DNA from: Prochilodus magdalenae | Taxonomy: Eukaryota; Chordata; Actinopteri; Characiformes; Prochilodontidae | DNA: 64,000 nucleotides | Assembly: GCA_024036415.1 (NCBI GenBank) | Contig: JAMWET010001936.1 | Coordinates: 1 to 64,000 of the forward strand | Direction: 5' to 3' | Part shown: piece by piece, positions 13,995 to 25,150 of the stretch | How positions within the stretch are numbered: the stretch's first letter is position 1 | Layout of the letters: each line of letters starts with the position of its first letter | Notes under the pieces: model-generated | Seen by the model: the letters and a program-made list of their open reading frames with translations, nothing else | The model's database searches: none | Told to the model about the DNA's origin: nothing | Position numbers and translations under genes: made by a program

Positions 13995-14025
13995 CTTAAG
14001 GACATCGCGCGCCGCGGCCTTAGCG
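13995..14025. other. Palindrome hinge, GC-rich hairpin tip
   Basis: The axis lies near 14009-14010, within CTTAAGG at 13995-14001, a core of GC and CG dinucleotides, then CCTTAGCG at 14018-14025. Symmetry is close outward of about 13947 and 14076 and blurred in between, so the loop is about 130 bases at most. A GC-rich self-complementary tip could prime a fold-back or be the join of a hairpin-adapter read. I infer this from position and sequence only. Confidence 0.7.
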
Positions 14026-14900
14026 AAGTGAGAATGTTTAATTGTTGAATGCCAGTCCTGGAGATTCACATAACCCGGTAATATGTTAATAATGACACGT
14101 TCTACATGCAATATTCAAATCCGCTCCCCCTGCACCCTCCCTCCTCCCCCCAGCGCGCCAGGAGTACAACACATCCGCTTTCACACCCCGGAGCGGGACC
14201 TCACAGACCCCCAGCTGTGAAGGGGGGGAAGTGTTTCATCAGCGTTTCGGTGTTTGAAAAGCGGGGGTGCAGCAGGTGCAGGGGGAGGGCGCGTGTGGCA
14301 CCTCAGGGGTATGCGGAGGCAAGGCGGGGTGGGGGTTGGTGGGAGGGTCGATTCACTCTGCCTGATTACCACATGCTTCAATCAAACGCAGTAAGCTCCC
14401 TCCTTCCTCCACCCACCTTGACTGTATCCTCAGATCCAGCAGCCCTGTGGAAGCACACCTGCCTCTGCACATGGGACAGCTGCAGTGTCTGTCAAAAGTT
14501 TAGGGACACCCGGCTTTTTCCTGCTACAGCGACGCATGAACGAACACTGCTTTCCTTTCCAAACTGGCGCTTAGGATCAGACACCAAACGGCTAATCCGA
14601 CTTCTCTGCTCAACAGTTCGCCACGCTGTGCTAACGTTCCTCCCCACGCTGTTCCTGACTGAGATCTTCCCATCAACCTAGGATCTCCCTGTCATGGTCC
14701 ATGGTGGGACGGTGATTGATTACTGTTGTGTAGAAAGAGAGGACCGATCTGCTGTGTATCGCTATCAGCCTGATATGCAATCAGCTTACGTTTCTCTGAC
14801 TTGGCTGATCCTAACGGCTGATGTAATTTGAGCTGTATGTCACGAGTTAAGGATTGTTGCGGTGGACTGCTCTGGGCCGAATCCCTTTGGTCACTAAACT

Positions 14901-15567
14901 ACGGTGGCCAAGAAGTGCACAACGAATTTACATTTCAGAAAACGTAAAAAACGTTAAAAAAAAAAAAAAAAAAAAAAAAGTTCAATCAATTTTACCGAAA
15001 AAATACCGAAATAATTTTACAAGCTGCGAATTCTAGTGGAAAGGGCGGGTCTAATACACAGGAAGTGCTTGTTGCTTTGTCAATCAAAGTGTTTGGCAGT
15101 GTTGTAGAGCGAGTGGAAGTAAGAGACGAACAGGTGACGTCTAAACCACTCAGAGCTGGAGAGGTTAAGGAAGGTATGTGGGCTGTAACGCTAGCTGTAG
15201 TGGAGAACCAGCTAGCTAGCTCAAACCGTCTGAGAGCTTTTACAGCCCACGTGATTTCGAGTCGCCTGGTCATCTCTCTCCTCCGTCTGCTCTCTAAAAA
15301 CTTCCACAGGAAAAACAGCAGCGGACAGAACACGCCTCAGCCTCGTCAACCTTCCAAACCCCACCCTCTCTACCACCGCCAAACAGTTTGATTGATTAGC
15401 AAGTGTCCGCAGCAAGCACTTCCTGTGTGTTAAACCTGCCCTTTCCGTCAGAATTCAGAGTTCGTAAAAATATATCGGTACTGATAAGTGTTTCACGTCT
15501 TCAAAATTTTTTTAACTTTTGTAATTTCGTTTTCTGAAATTTTGGTTTGGTACTTCTCGGCCACCGT
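14901..15567. mobile_element. Non-autonomous DNA element with long terminal inverted repeats
   Basis: It begins ACGGTGGCCAAGAAGTGC and ends with the near complement CTTCTCGGCCACCGT. Inside the tips both sides carry a block around CACAGGAAGTGCTTG in opposite orientation, so the inverted repeats reach at least 200 bases per side. No long open frame is present, so it is non-autonomous. Flanks ACTAAACT and ACTAGACC agree at six of eight bases, which is too weak to assign a superfamily. An A-run of about 24 bases near 14957-14980 lies in the left repeat. Confidence 0.7.
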
Positions 15568-16054
15568 ACTAGACCCTGCCGTTTCTCGTTTATACCCTAA
15601 ATGGAAATATGTACCTTTTGATTTGTGACTAAGGGACTGATGGTGTGGGCTTCGTTTTTGAATTTAGCTGTGTGTGTGCTGATGGAAAACGCATCAGTCT
15701 GGCAGGTTGTACTATACCTGACTCTGGCGATCAGTATCGGCCCGAAAACACAAATTGGTTCATATCAACTATCTTAAACATCCCCCAGTGGGAAGCAGAT
15801 ACCTGAGCCTGACGTTCCGGCCCAATCTGCTAAGTGGCCCTTTTGAGTTCAGTTCAGCTTAGGTGAGGTAGCAGACATGTCACTGTTACATATGCTTGTA
15901 CCTCACGTTTAGCAGGCTAAAGATTCTGGCGGTAGTCGTTAACACCTGAGCGTGGTGCTTCCCATCAGTGACACTGCATGCCTTTGATCATCAATCATTA
16001 ATCAGCTCACCGGACACTGCTGACTGAGACCTATCTAATGGCCTGTAATACCTC

Positions 16055-16345
16055 CAGGAGCGCCAATAACAGCTGTGGTGGGATTTGGCAAGTACCCAGT
16101 ATCAGTGTTCAGACACTCTTACATCAGAGAATTGGTCCAGATTTGGTGGATGCCGTCCGTGGTGTTAAGTGGTTGTTCCAGGTAGTCCCACAGATCTTCA
16201 AGAGGCTTTGAGGGCCAGCCCGGATGTGTGAATGCTTCTCCTGAATGGTCGTCATGCCAATCAGTGAAGGTCAGAACTGTCATCTTGGAATTCCGGGATG
16301 GGAATGTTATCATCTCGGGAAGATGATGAGCAAAAGGCAAAACCT
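16055..16345 (-). mobile_element. Tc1-like transposase C-terminal relic
   Basis: Read on the minus strand, a broken frame gives a peptide resembling the end of Tc1-family DDE transposases: a QDD-like block, FTHPGWPSK in place of the usual FTHLDWP, DLWDYLEQ, then a tail ending HQIWTNSL. The block order is that of the catalytic C-terminus. The catalytic Asp of the PDLNP block is lost and stops interrupt the frame, so it is dead. Confidence 0.65.
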
Positions 16346-17059
16346 GGTTGTCCAGCAGCGGCGTGATAAGTTACCGCACACCACTACTGAGCAAACTTCT
16401 GATGAGCGCAGATGCACATCGAGCCTCAGGCGTGAGAGGAGGGGGCGGAGCAGTCGCTAAACAGGTGTGGTCTCCCCGGAGACTCAGCCGCCTCCCCTGC
16501 CTTCATTAAAAGCAATGAAGAGGAACACACGCATGAACCCCCAGCAGACGAGACCCCTGTTCATGGTGAAGCAGACAAACCAAGACCCCCAGCTGTGCAG
16601 GGGGAAGCAACAGGCAGATTAGTGGGGCAGATGAATGGGAGATTTGCCCGGCCCAGCAGTCTCCTCATTATGTAATAGACCCCCAGGCTGGGTGAGAGTG
16701 CTCCAGCCTGAGGCTCTAACGCTGAGCCTGGACGGCTGAAGCACAGCTGAGACACTTACTGATCAGCTGTGTCAACAGTGCGAGCGGAGGAAGTCAATAT
16801 CCAGACCAAATATAATTAAATCCTGCTCCGCAGACCGCACGGCCACGTCACCCAGCCACGCAGTCGTCTGTTATTACTGGATGTAGTTCAAGTGGTAGGA
16901 CCGTGTGCAGGCTCTCAGCTGCAAGTGGATCATATAGGGGGAATGTGTCTGCAGTCAAAAGTTTGGGAACACGGCCTCCAACAAGGGCTGCCGTAAGACC
17001 TTGTCTCTCCAAAGTGGAAACTTCACCGGACAAGGACCAAACCGTAAACGGCTTCTGTT

Positions 17060-17700
17060 AATATCTGCACCCAGAAGGAGGTGTGGGATTGGGAATGCTG
17101 TTGGGAAGGAGGATAAAGGTGACCAGGATCAATAACTGATGATAAATTTAGACTGATATGATCAATATTTATTGAGCTACACATACAGAAGTCTGTCTCT
17201 CAGTATGGCGTCGGGCCGCCGTGTTCGCTAACCCAACACGCCAGACGTCTCGGTATGGAGCTGTAGAGGTTCCTAATGGAGTCCTGTGATAATCCATCCC
17301 ATGCAGCTTGAACATCCTCACACAGTTCCTGCAGATGGTGCGGTAGGGGTGGAGGTGAAGAGACACCAGGCCTTCTGGACGTGTGACAGCAGACCGTTCA
17401 TCTTGGTGCTGACCACGGTGCCTCCACACACGGGTTCGTTGGGCGTCTCCACCAAGACTAAAGCGGGACTCGTCACTGAAGATGACCCGCTGCCATTCTG
17501 AGTCACTCCATGACAGTCTGGTACGACACCACTGCAGTCTTTGGTGACGGTGACGTGGTGTTAAGGACAGTCGTGGTAACGGTCTGTGTGCATGTAGTCC
17601 TGCGTGGTGCAGCCGTCTGCCGATGGTGCTGCACTAACAGGATGACTCATGGAGGCATCACTGCTCGCTGGATGTCTGTAATGGTGGGTGTTGGGTCAGT
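17060..17700 (-). mobile_element. Tc1-like transposase relic (HGGPTPY type)
   Basis: This is near-identical to 34830-35400 in opposite orientation. The minus-strand frame contains WQRVIFSDESRF, the second catalytic Asp block of Tc1/mariner transposases, followed by RVWRHRGQHQDE. It then jumps to the C-terminal region, IRNLYSS-like and ending HGGPTPY. The third catalytic block is missing, so it is internally deleted. Both right-arm and downstream copies carry the same deletion. Confidence 0.75.
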
Positions 17701-18689
17701 CAGGTACAGAGATTTTATTCTTGATGGTTGGTCCCTTTGGGATATTTCTCACCCTGGTTATGAGGAAGCAGAGAGAGACTGGTTTAAGGCCTTGGCTTTC
17801 CTCACTGTGTAACTCTGCTTCTGCTCCGTTATGGTCTTAATGCCATCTCTTTCTTCCAACCCGTTTTCCGATGAAGCTCTGGATACGTAACCATGAGAGC
17901 GAGCTGTGAACCAGGAGGACCGCTGCTCTTTCATAGGTGCCAGAGACAGCAGTTCTCAGCCTGCGATCAGCTGTGTAGCGTTAATCGACAGCTTAAGTAT
18001 TCAACGTTAAATTTCACCGTGCACAGAGCGGCATTGAGCCGCGCTCCTGAGGGAGTAGCTTTAGAGCCCTTCTCTCCTCCAGCTGGTCCCCGACAGAAGG
18101 CCCAGGCTCAGTGCTGCTCTGCAGAAGTTCAGCTGCTGTCCTCCAACTGGGCCCCTCGTTCTCCTCCTCCTCCTCCGCCGCCCAGAACGTCCAGCGTCCC
18201 CATTTCACCATGTAATTATTATGCTCGGTCAGGCTCTCTATCGCATCTTCGCCAGTGAGCTCTGTCAGAGATATGACACGAAGGGAAGGACGGAGGAGCA
18301 GACAGTCTTAAGGAGGATTAACGGAATAATGAACACAATTATCAGTTTTAAGCCCCGCACGCTTCCTCCCCTGTGCATTCACATATTCATTATCGGCGGC
18401 CATTATTTATTTCATGACCTTTTGGCTACGAGGGGGCTGAGCTGAATGGAAGGGTCTGAGGTGAAGGGATTTTAGTGCGGCCTTTGTTGGAATAACTGAG
18501 GGCTGGAGAGAGAGAGGGTTAAGCAGGGAATAATGGAATAACATGATACTAAAGACCGGGTTCAGTCTGGGTTCTCTGTAAGGCTTAGACGTCTAGAACC
18601 GTTGATTGTAGTTCTTCTATACGTGCAGTGTAGGTTCACAGTGTGCCCACATCCAAGACCACGCCTGTCGTTTATTTACTCTCCAGTCA

Positions 18690-18860
18690 AAATGGCCATC
18701 AAGTCACCCCAGCAAAACAAGTTGGGTGTGTCTGTCCAGCCTTCCACTGTGAGAAGACACCCGCAACGCTATGGAGGTCTGAGGGGATGTGTAAGGAGCA
18801 AAGGAGACGCGCAGCTGTTTTTGACACAAGTCCCTTTGTGTGTTTAAGGTGGTAGTAACT
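18690..18860 (+). mobile_element. Tc1-like N-terminal relic
   Basis: A short open stretch reads GVSVQPSTVRRH then RYGGLRGC, resembling the second helix-turn-helix of Tc1-family transposases (S-x-STVRR-x-L then GL-x-G). It is isolated and truncated. The assignment rests on this motif only. Confidence 0.4.
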
Positions 18861-18964
18861 TCAGGCTCCTGCAGATGGCGCTGCACGAGGGCACTGAGGC
18901 TATAAACACCTACGGGTGTGAGTGATGGGATCCATAGATTGGGAAGAGGTGCTACAGTGCAGGG

Positions 18965-19210
18965 AATGTCTCGTTCCATGTGTGGAAAACGCTCCAGAGC
19001 AGATGTTAATGATTGGCTAAAAGGAGGGACTGCATGTGGGCGTGGCCAAAGACCATAGTGTGAAGGAAGTAGCTGAATCTGCAGGTGTGTGGAAGCGTCT
19101 ACAGGTCTACCAGCAGTCTACAGGGAATTCTCCTCGGAACTGTGCCAGCATCCACCAAATCTAGAGCCAACTGTGCAATACTAACTCGTCCAGTACATGC
19201 CAAATCCAGT
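18965..19210 (+). mobile_element. Tc1 deletion derivative (VYQQW family)
   Basis: This belongs to a family also found at 30590-30900, 33610-33840, 54060-54410 and 60710-61140. The translated core is GVAKDHSVKEVAESAGVW then VYQQW, a Tc1 helix-turn-helix, joined straight to the C-terminal HQIW block with the catalytic middle missing. It cannot encode an active transposase. This copy is shortened around the junction. Confidence 0.65.
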
Positions 19211-19819
19211 CACAACTCCTTAGACTGAACTCTTGGGTGAATGAAGTGGCTTTAATTAAGTCAGCTCACAAGCCGCACTGAAGACGAGTGGATGGATAGT
19301 CTAGCAGGTGTTTGTGTTATTGGCTGTTTAAGATCAATGCTGTATCAGAGCTCCATCTTTTTTATTTATTTATTTATTTTCCCAGTTTTTGCTGTACATT
19401 GTGTATGAGGGTCTTGAAGAACGGATTGAGAAATGGCCCACCTGGTAAAACGCCTGGTTCCATTGACTTGCACTGAAAGGTATTTTGTAGATGGGAGGTT
19501 TTGTTCTGACAGCGATGTCGTCCCCTCTTTATTCTGATGCTGAAATATGACTTTTGCTTAAAAGCCATTTAGCCTGAGACGGAAGTACTTTTGTCTCCAA
19601 GTAAAAGTCATAAACAGGTACAACTCTGTCTTTTTTTCTTTTCTTTTTCTTTTTTTTTTTATCAAAGAAAAAAGTCAAACACACAAGCCTGTACACACAA
19701 CCGCAACGTTCCATCAGGTTCGAGTCCCAGTACTGAGCGGGGTATGGATTGAACATTTAGGACCTGCCCCTCAGTATCGCTCCTTTCACTGATCTGTGAA
19801 TGACGAACAATTGATCACA

Positions 19820-20560
19820 GCACACTCTGTAGGTGTACAGGTCCAGACTGTAGTCCATCTGTTTCTCTGTGTACTGTATTACCCTGTTCTTCAATGGTCA
19901 GGACCCCCACAGGACCACCACAGAGCAGGTATGATGTGGGTGGTGGATCATTCTCAGCACTGCAGTGACACTGACGTGGTGGTGGTGTGTTAGTGTGGGT
20001 GGTGCTGGTGTGAGGGGATCAGACACAGCAGTGATGCTGGACACCTCAGTATCACTGCCAGACAGAATCGTCCACCGACCAAAACTGTCCTGTGGACACC
20101 GTCCTGGGAGCGTCCCTGTGGGGCAGCGTCCTGAAGGAGCTAGAGTGGGGCACGTCCTGTGGGGCTGCACTGTGCCCACTGATGAGCGGCAGATGAGCTA
20201 TCGTCTCTGACTGTCCATCTACAATGGCTATCGTCTCTGACTGTCCATCTACAAGGTGGACCAGCAAGGTAGGAGTGTCTAATAGAGTGGACAGTGAGTG
20301 GACACAGTGTCTAAACACTCCAGCAGCACTGCTGTGTCTGATCCACTCACACCAGCACCACACACACACTAACACACCACCACCACGTCAGTGTCACTGC
20401 AGTGCTGAGAATGATCCACCACCCACATCATACCTGCTCTGTGGGGGTCCTGTGGGGGTCCTGCCCATTGAAGAACAGGGTAATACAGTATACAGAGACA
20501 CAGATGGACTACAGTCTGGACCTTTACACCTACAGAGTGTCCTGTATGGTCAGTGGAGCT
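19820..20560. mobile_element. Long inverted-repeat interspersed element (family B)
   Basis: Its first ~200 bases (GGTGTACAGGTCCAG, CAGCACTGCAGTGACACTG, GTGGATCAGACACAGCAG) reappear as the reverse complement at its end, so the unit folds back on itself. Other copies are at 50895-51410 and 62480-63225, with a half copy at 30240-30395. There is no coding frame. It looks like a non-autonomous DNA transposon; I cannot name the superfamily from the sequence. The centre contains an imperfect duplication around CTATCGTCTCTGACTGTCC. Confidence 0.7.
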
Positions 20561-20672
20561 GATATGATAAAGAAGGAGGTGATTTGACCGTGTACCTTAA
20601 TTGTTTGATGAGCCTGGAAAATTGAATGTGTGACTGTGTCTGGTTGATCCATGTCTGTTTTTCTTGCTCCAG

Positions 20673-20740
20673 GCACTGCGGCTATATCAAAGCTAAGCAG
20701 GACCCCGAGGAGGAGAAGATGCAGTTCCAGCACGGCCGAG
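20673..20740 (+). CDS. epha: Eph receptor exon: post-transmembrane juxtamembrane segment
   Basis: 68 bases between an acceptor CTTGCTCCAG and the donor GTGAGA. It reads HCGYIKAKQDPEEEKMQFQ and continues HGR, the basic and acidic stretch just inside the membrane in EphA receptors. It starts in phase 1 and ends with one base (G) that combines with TC of the next exon to give Val. The transmembrane exon should precede it but is not in the window. This is the first exon that can be supported. Confidence 0.85.
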
Positions 20741-21247
20741 GTGAGACAGCAGCTCATCCAGGATGTCAAAATGTGAATCCAAAGCGTAGCGCCCTCAGCT
20801 AAAGGCCAAACTGCAAAACACGGTGCTTTTCAGATCAAGAGAGATCAGCTTGACACCTCCACGAGCCCAAGAGCGTAAAACCCAATTTCCTGGCTAGTAT
20901 GAGCAGACACACGGTAACTGTGCACATGGGCTCCACTTTTAAGCAAGCGGCCGGAGCACGTCGCTCTTACACGTCGAGCCATCAGTCAGGAAGCGAAAGC
21001 ACCGTGTGCTGAGGCTCCCTCTGTGGCGTCCGCTGACGAATGATGGCACAGATCACCGCGGTTCCCTAATGTGTGTTTTCTCTAATGACACTTTTCCTGC
21101 CTGCCAAAGACGAGGCCTAATGAAGTTGTAAATGTGGCGCGCTCCTCCTTTAGGGAAACGGATGGCTTTGCTAATGAACGAGCAGAAATACCGAGTGCAA
21201 CGGCCAAGCCATTATCCTCACTCGCTCCTGCTGCCTTTGTCTTACAG

Positions 21248-21373
21248 TCCAGCTTCCCGGAACCAGGACGTACATCCATCCTCACACGTACGAGGATCCC
21301 AACCAGGCCGTGCGCGACTTCGCCAAGGAGATCGAGGTCTCCAACATCCGCATAGAGAGAGTGATCGGAGCTG
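21248..21373 (+). CDS. epha: Eph receptor exon: juxtamembrane tyrosines and start of kinase
   Basis: 126 bases, acceptor CTTACAG, donor GTGAGT. It encodes the conserved juxtamembrane block [16 protein letters not shown], with both tyrosines whose phosphorylation relieves autoinhibition and recruits SH2 proteins, then [19 protein letters not shown], the first kinase strand and the start of the glycine-rich loop. The loop is split by the intron after GAG, as in other Eph genes. Family knowledge gives the function; the residues are visible here. A broken mirror copy lies at 5883-6043. Confidence 0.93.
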
Positions 21374-21700
21374 GTGAGTTTCTGACCCGTGCGGGTTACG
21401 CGAGGGCACTTCAGGGTAAGCTGGGTTTTGCTATCGCGCCGGTTATGTGAAGCTAGGTTCGCCAACTCTGCTATTCCGGAACGCTGCGCTGTTCCACAGG
21501 GATGTATCCGGACATATGGGAAAGTTCTTCCTGCTGTTGGTTGAGAACAGGGACGACTTTCAGTTCTCTCCAGTCCTGATTCATTTGGCCCCTAAGCTTC
21601 TTTGTAAGGCCGCATCCTAAAGCGTGTTGAGAATCGGGCATCTGGGCCTTGCTGAATTTCTGTGAAGGTCAAAAGGTTAATCAAGGAGCATCTGATTGGG

Positions 21701-21748
21701 TTATTTATTTATTTATTTATTCATTTATTTATCTATTTATTTATTGAG
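21701..21748. repeat. (TTTA)n microsatellite
   Basis: About twelve imperfect copies of TTTA with TCAT and TCTA interruptions, in the intron between the juxtamembrane and first kinase exons. Confidence 0.9.
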
Positions 21749-22241
21749 TAACCTTCACAGACCCGGTCCTGATGGAAGGCCCACACACCCGATTCTCTCA
21801 TTGTTGCCAAATGAGGTAGACAACAGCTTGATGGAGGTAGATGTCTAGATTAGTCTAGGTGCATTTTGGGCAGCGTCAGATTACTGAACACACTGATGCC
21901 GCCCAAAATACACCTAGACTAGTCTAAACATCTAGACCCAACATCCACCATAGACCGACCACACACTCATGCACCATCACGGCACACCTGCACTAGTTCC
22001 CAACACTGAGACTAAACCTTACTGTACAGTCCACACCAGTTCATCACTATCACCTGCTAGCGTGATAACGCAGGTGTGTTCTGGTCCTGTCTGGTCTTTA
22101 CTGTGTTGAGTATCTGCGCTCCATCCGGTCCTGTATAACGTGCAGTCTTTGTCTAAGTTGGGACCATTGGTGTAAAGTCCTGATGTAATGGAGCGACGAT
22201 AAAAACCACCTGACCCTACACCCCTTGCTTTCCTACCCCAG

Positions 22242-22427
22242 GTGAGTTCGGGGAGGTGTGCAGCGGCCGGCTGCGTCTGCCCAGTAAGAGGGAGATCCAC
22301 GTGGCCATTAAGAGTCTGAAAGCGGGCTACACTGAGCAGCAGAGGCGGGATTTCCTCAGCGAGGCCAGCATCATGGGTCAGTTCGATCATCCCAACATCA
22401 TCAGACTGGAAGGAGTCGTGACCAGAT
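22242..22427 (+). CDS. epha: Eph receptor exon: kinase N-lobe (glycine loop, VAIK, alpha-C)
   Basis: 186 bases, acceptor ACCCCAG, donor GTGAGT. It completes the glycine-rich loop ([11 protein letters not shown]), then gives [19 protein letters not shown] with the ATP-anchoring Lys at 22310-22312, the alpha-C Glu at 22361-22363 in [15 protein letters not shown], and IRLEGVVTR. All catalytic N-lobe residues are present. It ends on one base (T) that joins GT of the next exon as Cys. The broken mirror is at 4703-4917. Confidence 0.95.
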
Positions 22428-24589
22428 GTGAGTTTCCTGTTCCGTATTTTAACCCCTTAAACTCCCAGCGGTAATAAAGACGCAGGATAAGAGGATGTAC
22501 CGCTTACTTCAGCAGGGAGGACCTCACAAGCATCACCTGCCGGGTCTTTAACCTCCACTGTTTTCTAAATATTAACTCCGTTCCAACTCCAAAACGTTCA
22601 GTCTGATCCGGAATGATGTGCTTGTATACAGGTTTTTGATCCAACTCAAAAAATTTCCAATTTTTTACCCCATTAAGAATGAATGGGGTGGAAAAGAGCA
22701 CGCCCATCTACTGTACTTCTGGACTCTGTGTTTGACCTACACTCGTCTGTTTGACTTTTTTATTCCATCCCTCGTTTCTCTCGTAGAGTCCCATTCAATT
22801 GCATAACCCATTCAAACCCTATTGTCTCCTTTATCCTACAGCCACCATACTGCATGTCCCCACCTCGCTCAGAGCAGACCCCCAAACTCTAATCCACAGC
22901 CGTACCGACCCACACTCCTGTTTCATTTAGCCGTAGCTGCGTTCCTCCTAGCAACCACGGACTAGCGGGAAGTGGGAATCATTTAAGCTGTGCTACCTTT
23001 TCCCCTAAACACTCGCACAGTAGTGTTTGTACCGTGTTCAGTACAATAACCCAGTTACTATCTAGAACAAGAGCCTTGGGAATCATCTTACTTACCTGGT
23101 TAAGACCTAAAACTGGAAGGCCTGCGAAAGAAGGTGTTGCCGATATTTTCCGAACACGGATACACGCCGTTTCCATGCCTGACACCTTCGGAACTACAGT
23201 ACGGGCGCAGGAAGCTGCACAGGACCCTCTGTTCTCCGCCGTCCTCGCCCTTGCCTTATCTTTAGGAACAAACAGCATGTGTGGAGCATGAATATTTCAT
23301 GGCTATGAATATGCATCGTGTTAGCACTGCTATATCGGTAATATAGTGGCCTACTTAACGAGAATACCAATGACGCCGGGAAAGCGGCCCCTGCGCTCGT
23401 CTCAGCAGACGTCCCTGTAGCTGACCGGGTAGCGTCTGATAAACTGTCAACACTGCGCTAGACGCTGCAATGCACCAGCAGACAAAGAGAGCAGCGTCGC
23501 TCGGATCGATCCTTCACCGTCATGCTGTTTCCTCTCTGCCCTGATTTGCATTACAATGTGACAGATGAGGAATTTAACGCTAATGAACCGCACGCCAAGG
23601 GATGCGAAATTGGAGCCTATTACTGCCATAGATCACACCGAGAAATGGCGGTGATAATGACGGCCACCGTCATAACGCGTCCACTGAACCTTGCCGTGCA
23701 TTTCTCAGTTGCCACGTTACAGGATTCCAGGCCCTTGTGGAAGAGGTGTCGGGCGACCCAAATTTGGAGGTCACTGTTCAGCCATTATAGCCACCGTCGA
23801 TCGCCGCTTTGGGTTTTTTTCGAACCTCCCCCACCATCCCCCCCTCCAAAAAACCCTCATCCGATTAGGCCGACAGCGAAAACAAAACCAGCCGTGCCCG
23901 CTCTATAAATATTGATGGTACAAACAAGTAATTTGATGTGGGATTTTTGGGTGAAATTGAATATTCAATCAGCCACACGTATTAACAGAGCATTAATCCA
24001 TCCGGTGTTTCCCTGCCAGCTCCTCTGACGAACACCGCTAATGCTAATCGTGGCCTTTCAGCTCGCCTTGGCTGCAAATCAGATCTTTATTCGCCGCTTC
24101 TGCACCAGAGAAAGCCGAGGTACGCTGTCTCCCCCTCACTTCGCAGTGCCAAGCTAAACTGCGTTCCGTAGCCGTGCCTTGACTCCATCTGTAAACGTGT
24201 GACCGTCATTACTCGAGACCCTGAGCATCAACATATAGGAGGAGCACATGGTGATGCACCTGAACCTGCGGTTCAGAGTGATGGCCACTCATCTATCCAT
24301 TACACCAGCTATGTGCCTCAGTAGGATTAGAGGTGACTGCAGTGATGGGGAAGCTGTCTCGAGTGCATGTGTGGATTTGAAGCCTGAGGTCTAGGGCAGC
24401 TGCACAGCTGCATTCTGGGTAATTACCCAAGGTATACAGTTATACAGGTGCGTCATTATAAACGAGTCTGCTCTGTGAGGTTCTGGGGGTGTTGAGTTAC
24501 CTGGAAACGGGGTCTTTGGTTGAGGTGACGGTAGATTTGAACCATACTGAGCTTCCGGACCACCAGGTTTTGCCCATCATCTTACTGAG

Positions 24590-24990
24590 GGACACAGCAT
24601 TCCTATCCCGGTATTCCAAGATGACGGTTCTCACGTTCACAGGGCTGCAGATGTGACTGATTGGCATGATGGACATTCAGGAGCATTCACACATCTGGAC
24701 TGGCCCACAAGACCTCCAAATTTGAATCCTCCTGGAAGTCTGTGAGACTGCCTGGAACAACCAGTAAAACGCCAGGGACCACCAAATCGGGACCACCTGA
24801 CCAATTCTTTGCTGTGAGAGTGTCTGAACATTGATGTGGCTACATCCAGAACCTTGTCCAGTACATGCCCGATCCAGTCACGGCTGTTACTGGTGCTGGT
24901 GGAGGCGTTACAGGCTAGTAGGTACGTTTCAGTCAGAGGGGCCTCGTTTTTGTCCGGTGAGCTTATCATACCGTGTTGAGGTTCTGAACT
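24590..24990 (+). mobile_element. Tc1-like transposase C-terminal relic
   Basis: The + strand reads FQDDGSHVHRAA, then HSGAFTHLDWPTRPPNLNP, then LEQ, the third catalytic region of a Tc1-family DDE transposase (consensus FQDDNAPVHRA and LDWPAQSPDLNP). The second Asp of PDLNP is replaced by Asn and stops follow, so it is inactive. It ends in the same HQIW-type tail region as the deletion derivatives, suggesting it is closer to their parent. Confidence 0.7.
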
Positions 24991-25150
24991 CTGGGGTGGT
25001 CAGTCCATTGTTCTGAGAACAGCAGCAGCTTCTTTGTTGGATGTGTGGGTCTCCTTTTCACAGTAAGGAGCTTCTTGAACATCTACACCTCCTTTCAGAC
25101 CTCCACAGCATTGAGATGCCCCCTCACTGCGGAAGGAGGATGGACAGGGA
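24990..25150 (-). mobile_element. Tc1-like N-terminal fragment
   Basis: The minus strand contains a block (GTGGAGGTCTGAAAGG-like, then CACATCCAACAAAG and CTCAGAACAATGGACT) shared with 42885-43060 on the other strand. A partial reading GLKGG plus downstream residues resembles the linker of Tc1 transposase N-terminal domains. Family assignment is tentative. Confidence 0.4.

Larger units (their letters stand above)
1..14009 (-). repeat. Left arm of giant imperfect palindrome (degraded mirror of 14010-26742)
   Basis: This whole stretch is a noisy reverse complement of the following 12.7 kb. The first 45 bases match the complement of 26698-26742, and landmarks keep reverse order to the hinge near 14010 (for example 4703 with 22427, 6729 with 20673, 12379 with 15567). 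The arm is about 10% longer than its partner, and the differences are scattered short insertions plus substitutions that hit exons and non-coding DNA alike. That pattern is typical of an uncorrected long read passing back along the opposite strand. A diverged inverted duplication is the alternative. No independent gene lies here. Confidence 0.9.
14010..20672 (+). other. Repeat-rich upstream intronic sequence; no transmembrane exon
   Basis: Apart from the elements listed separately I see only unassigned DNA, including a purine- and pyrimidine-rich block near 14115-14350 and a (TTTA)n run near 19358-19380. I found no exon for the Eph transmembrane helix, fibronectin repeats, cysteine-rich region or ligand-binding domain. 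The exon upstream of 20673 must therefore lie beyond the palindrome hinge and was lost from this arrangement. Confidence 0.6.

Noticed and set aside
1..14009. A second Eph-like gene on the minus strand
   Set aside because: Order, spacing and identity show a degraded mirror of 14010-26742, with frameshifts in each exon and no new exons.
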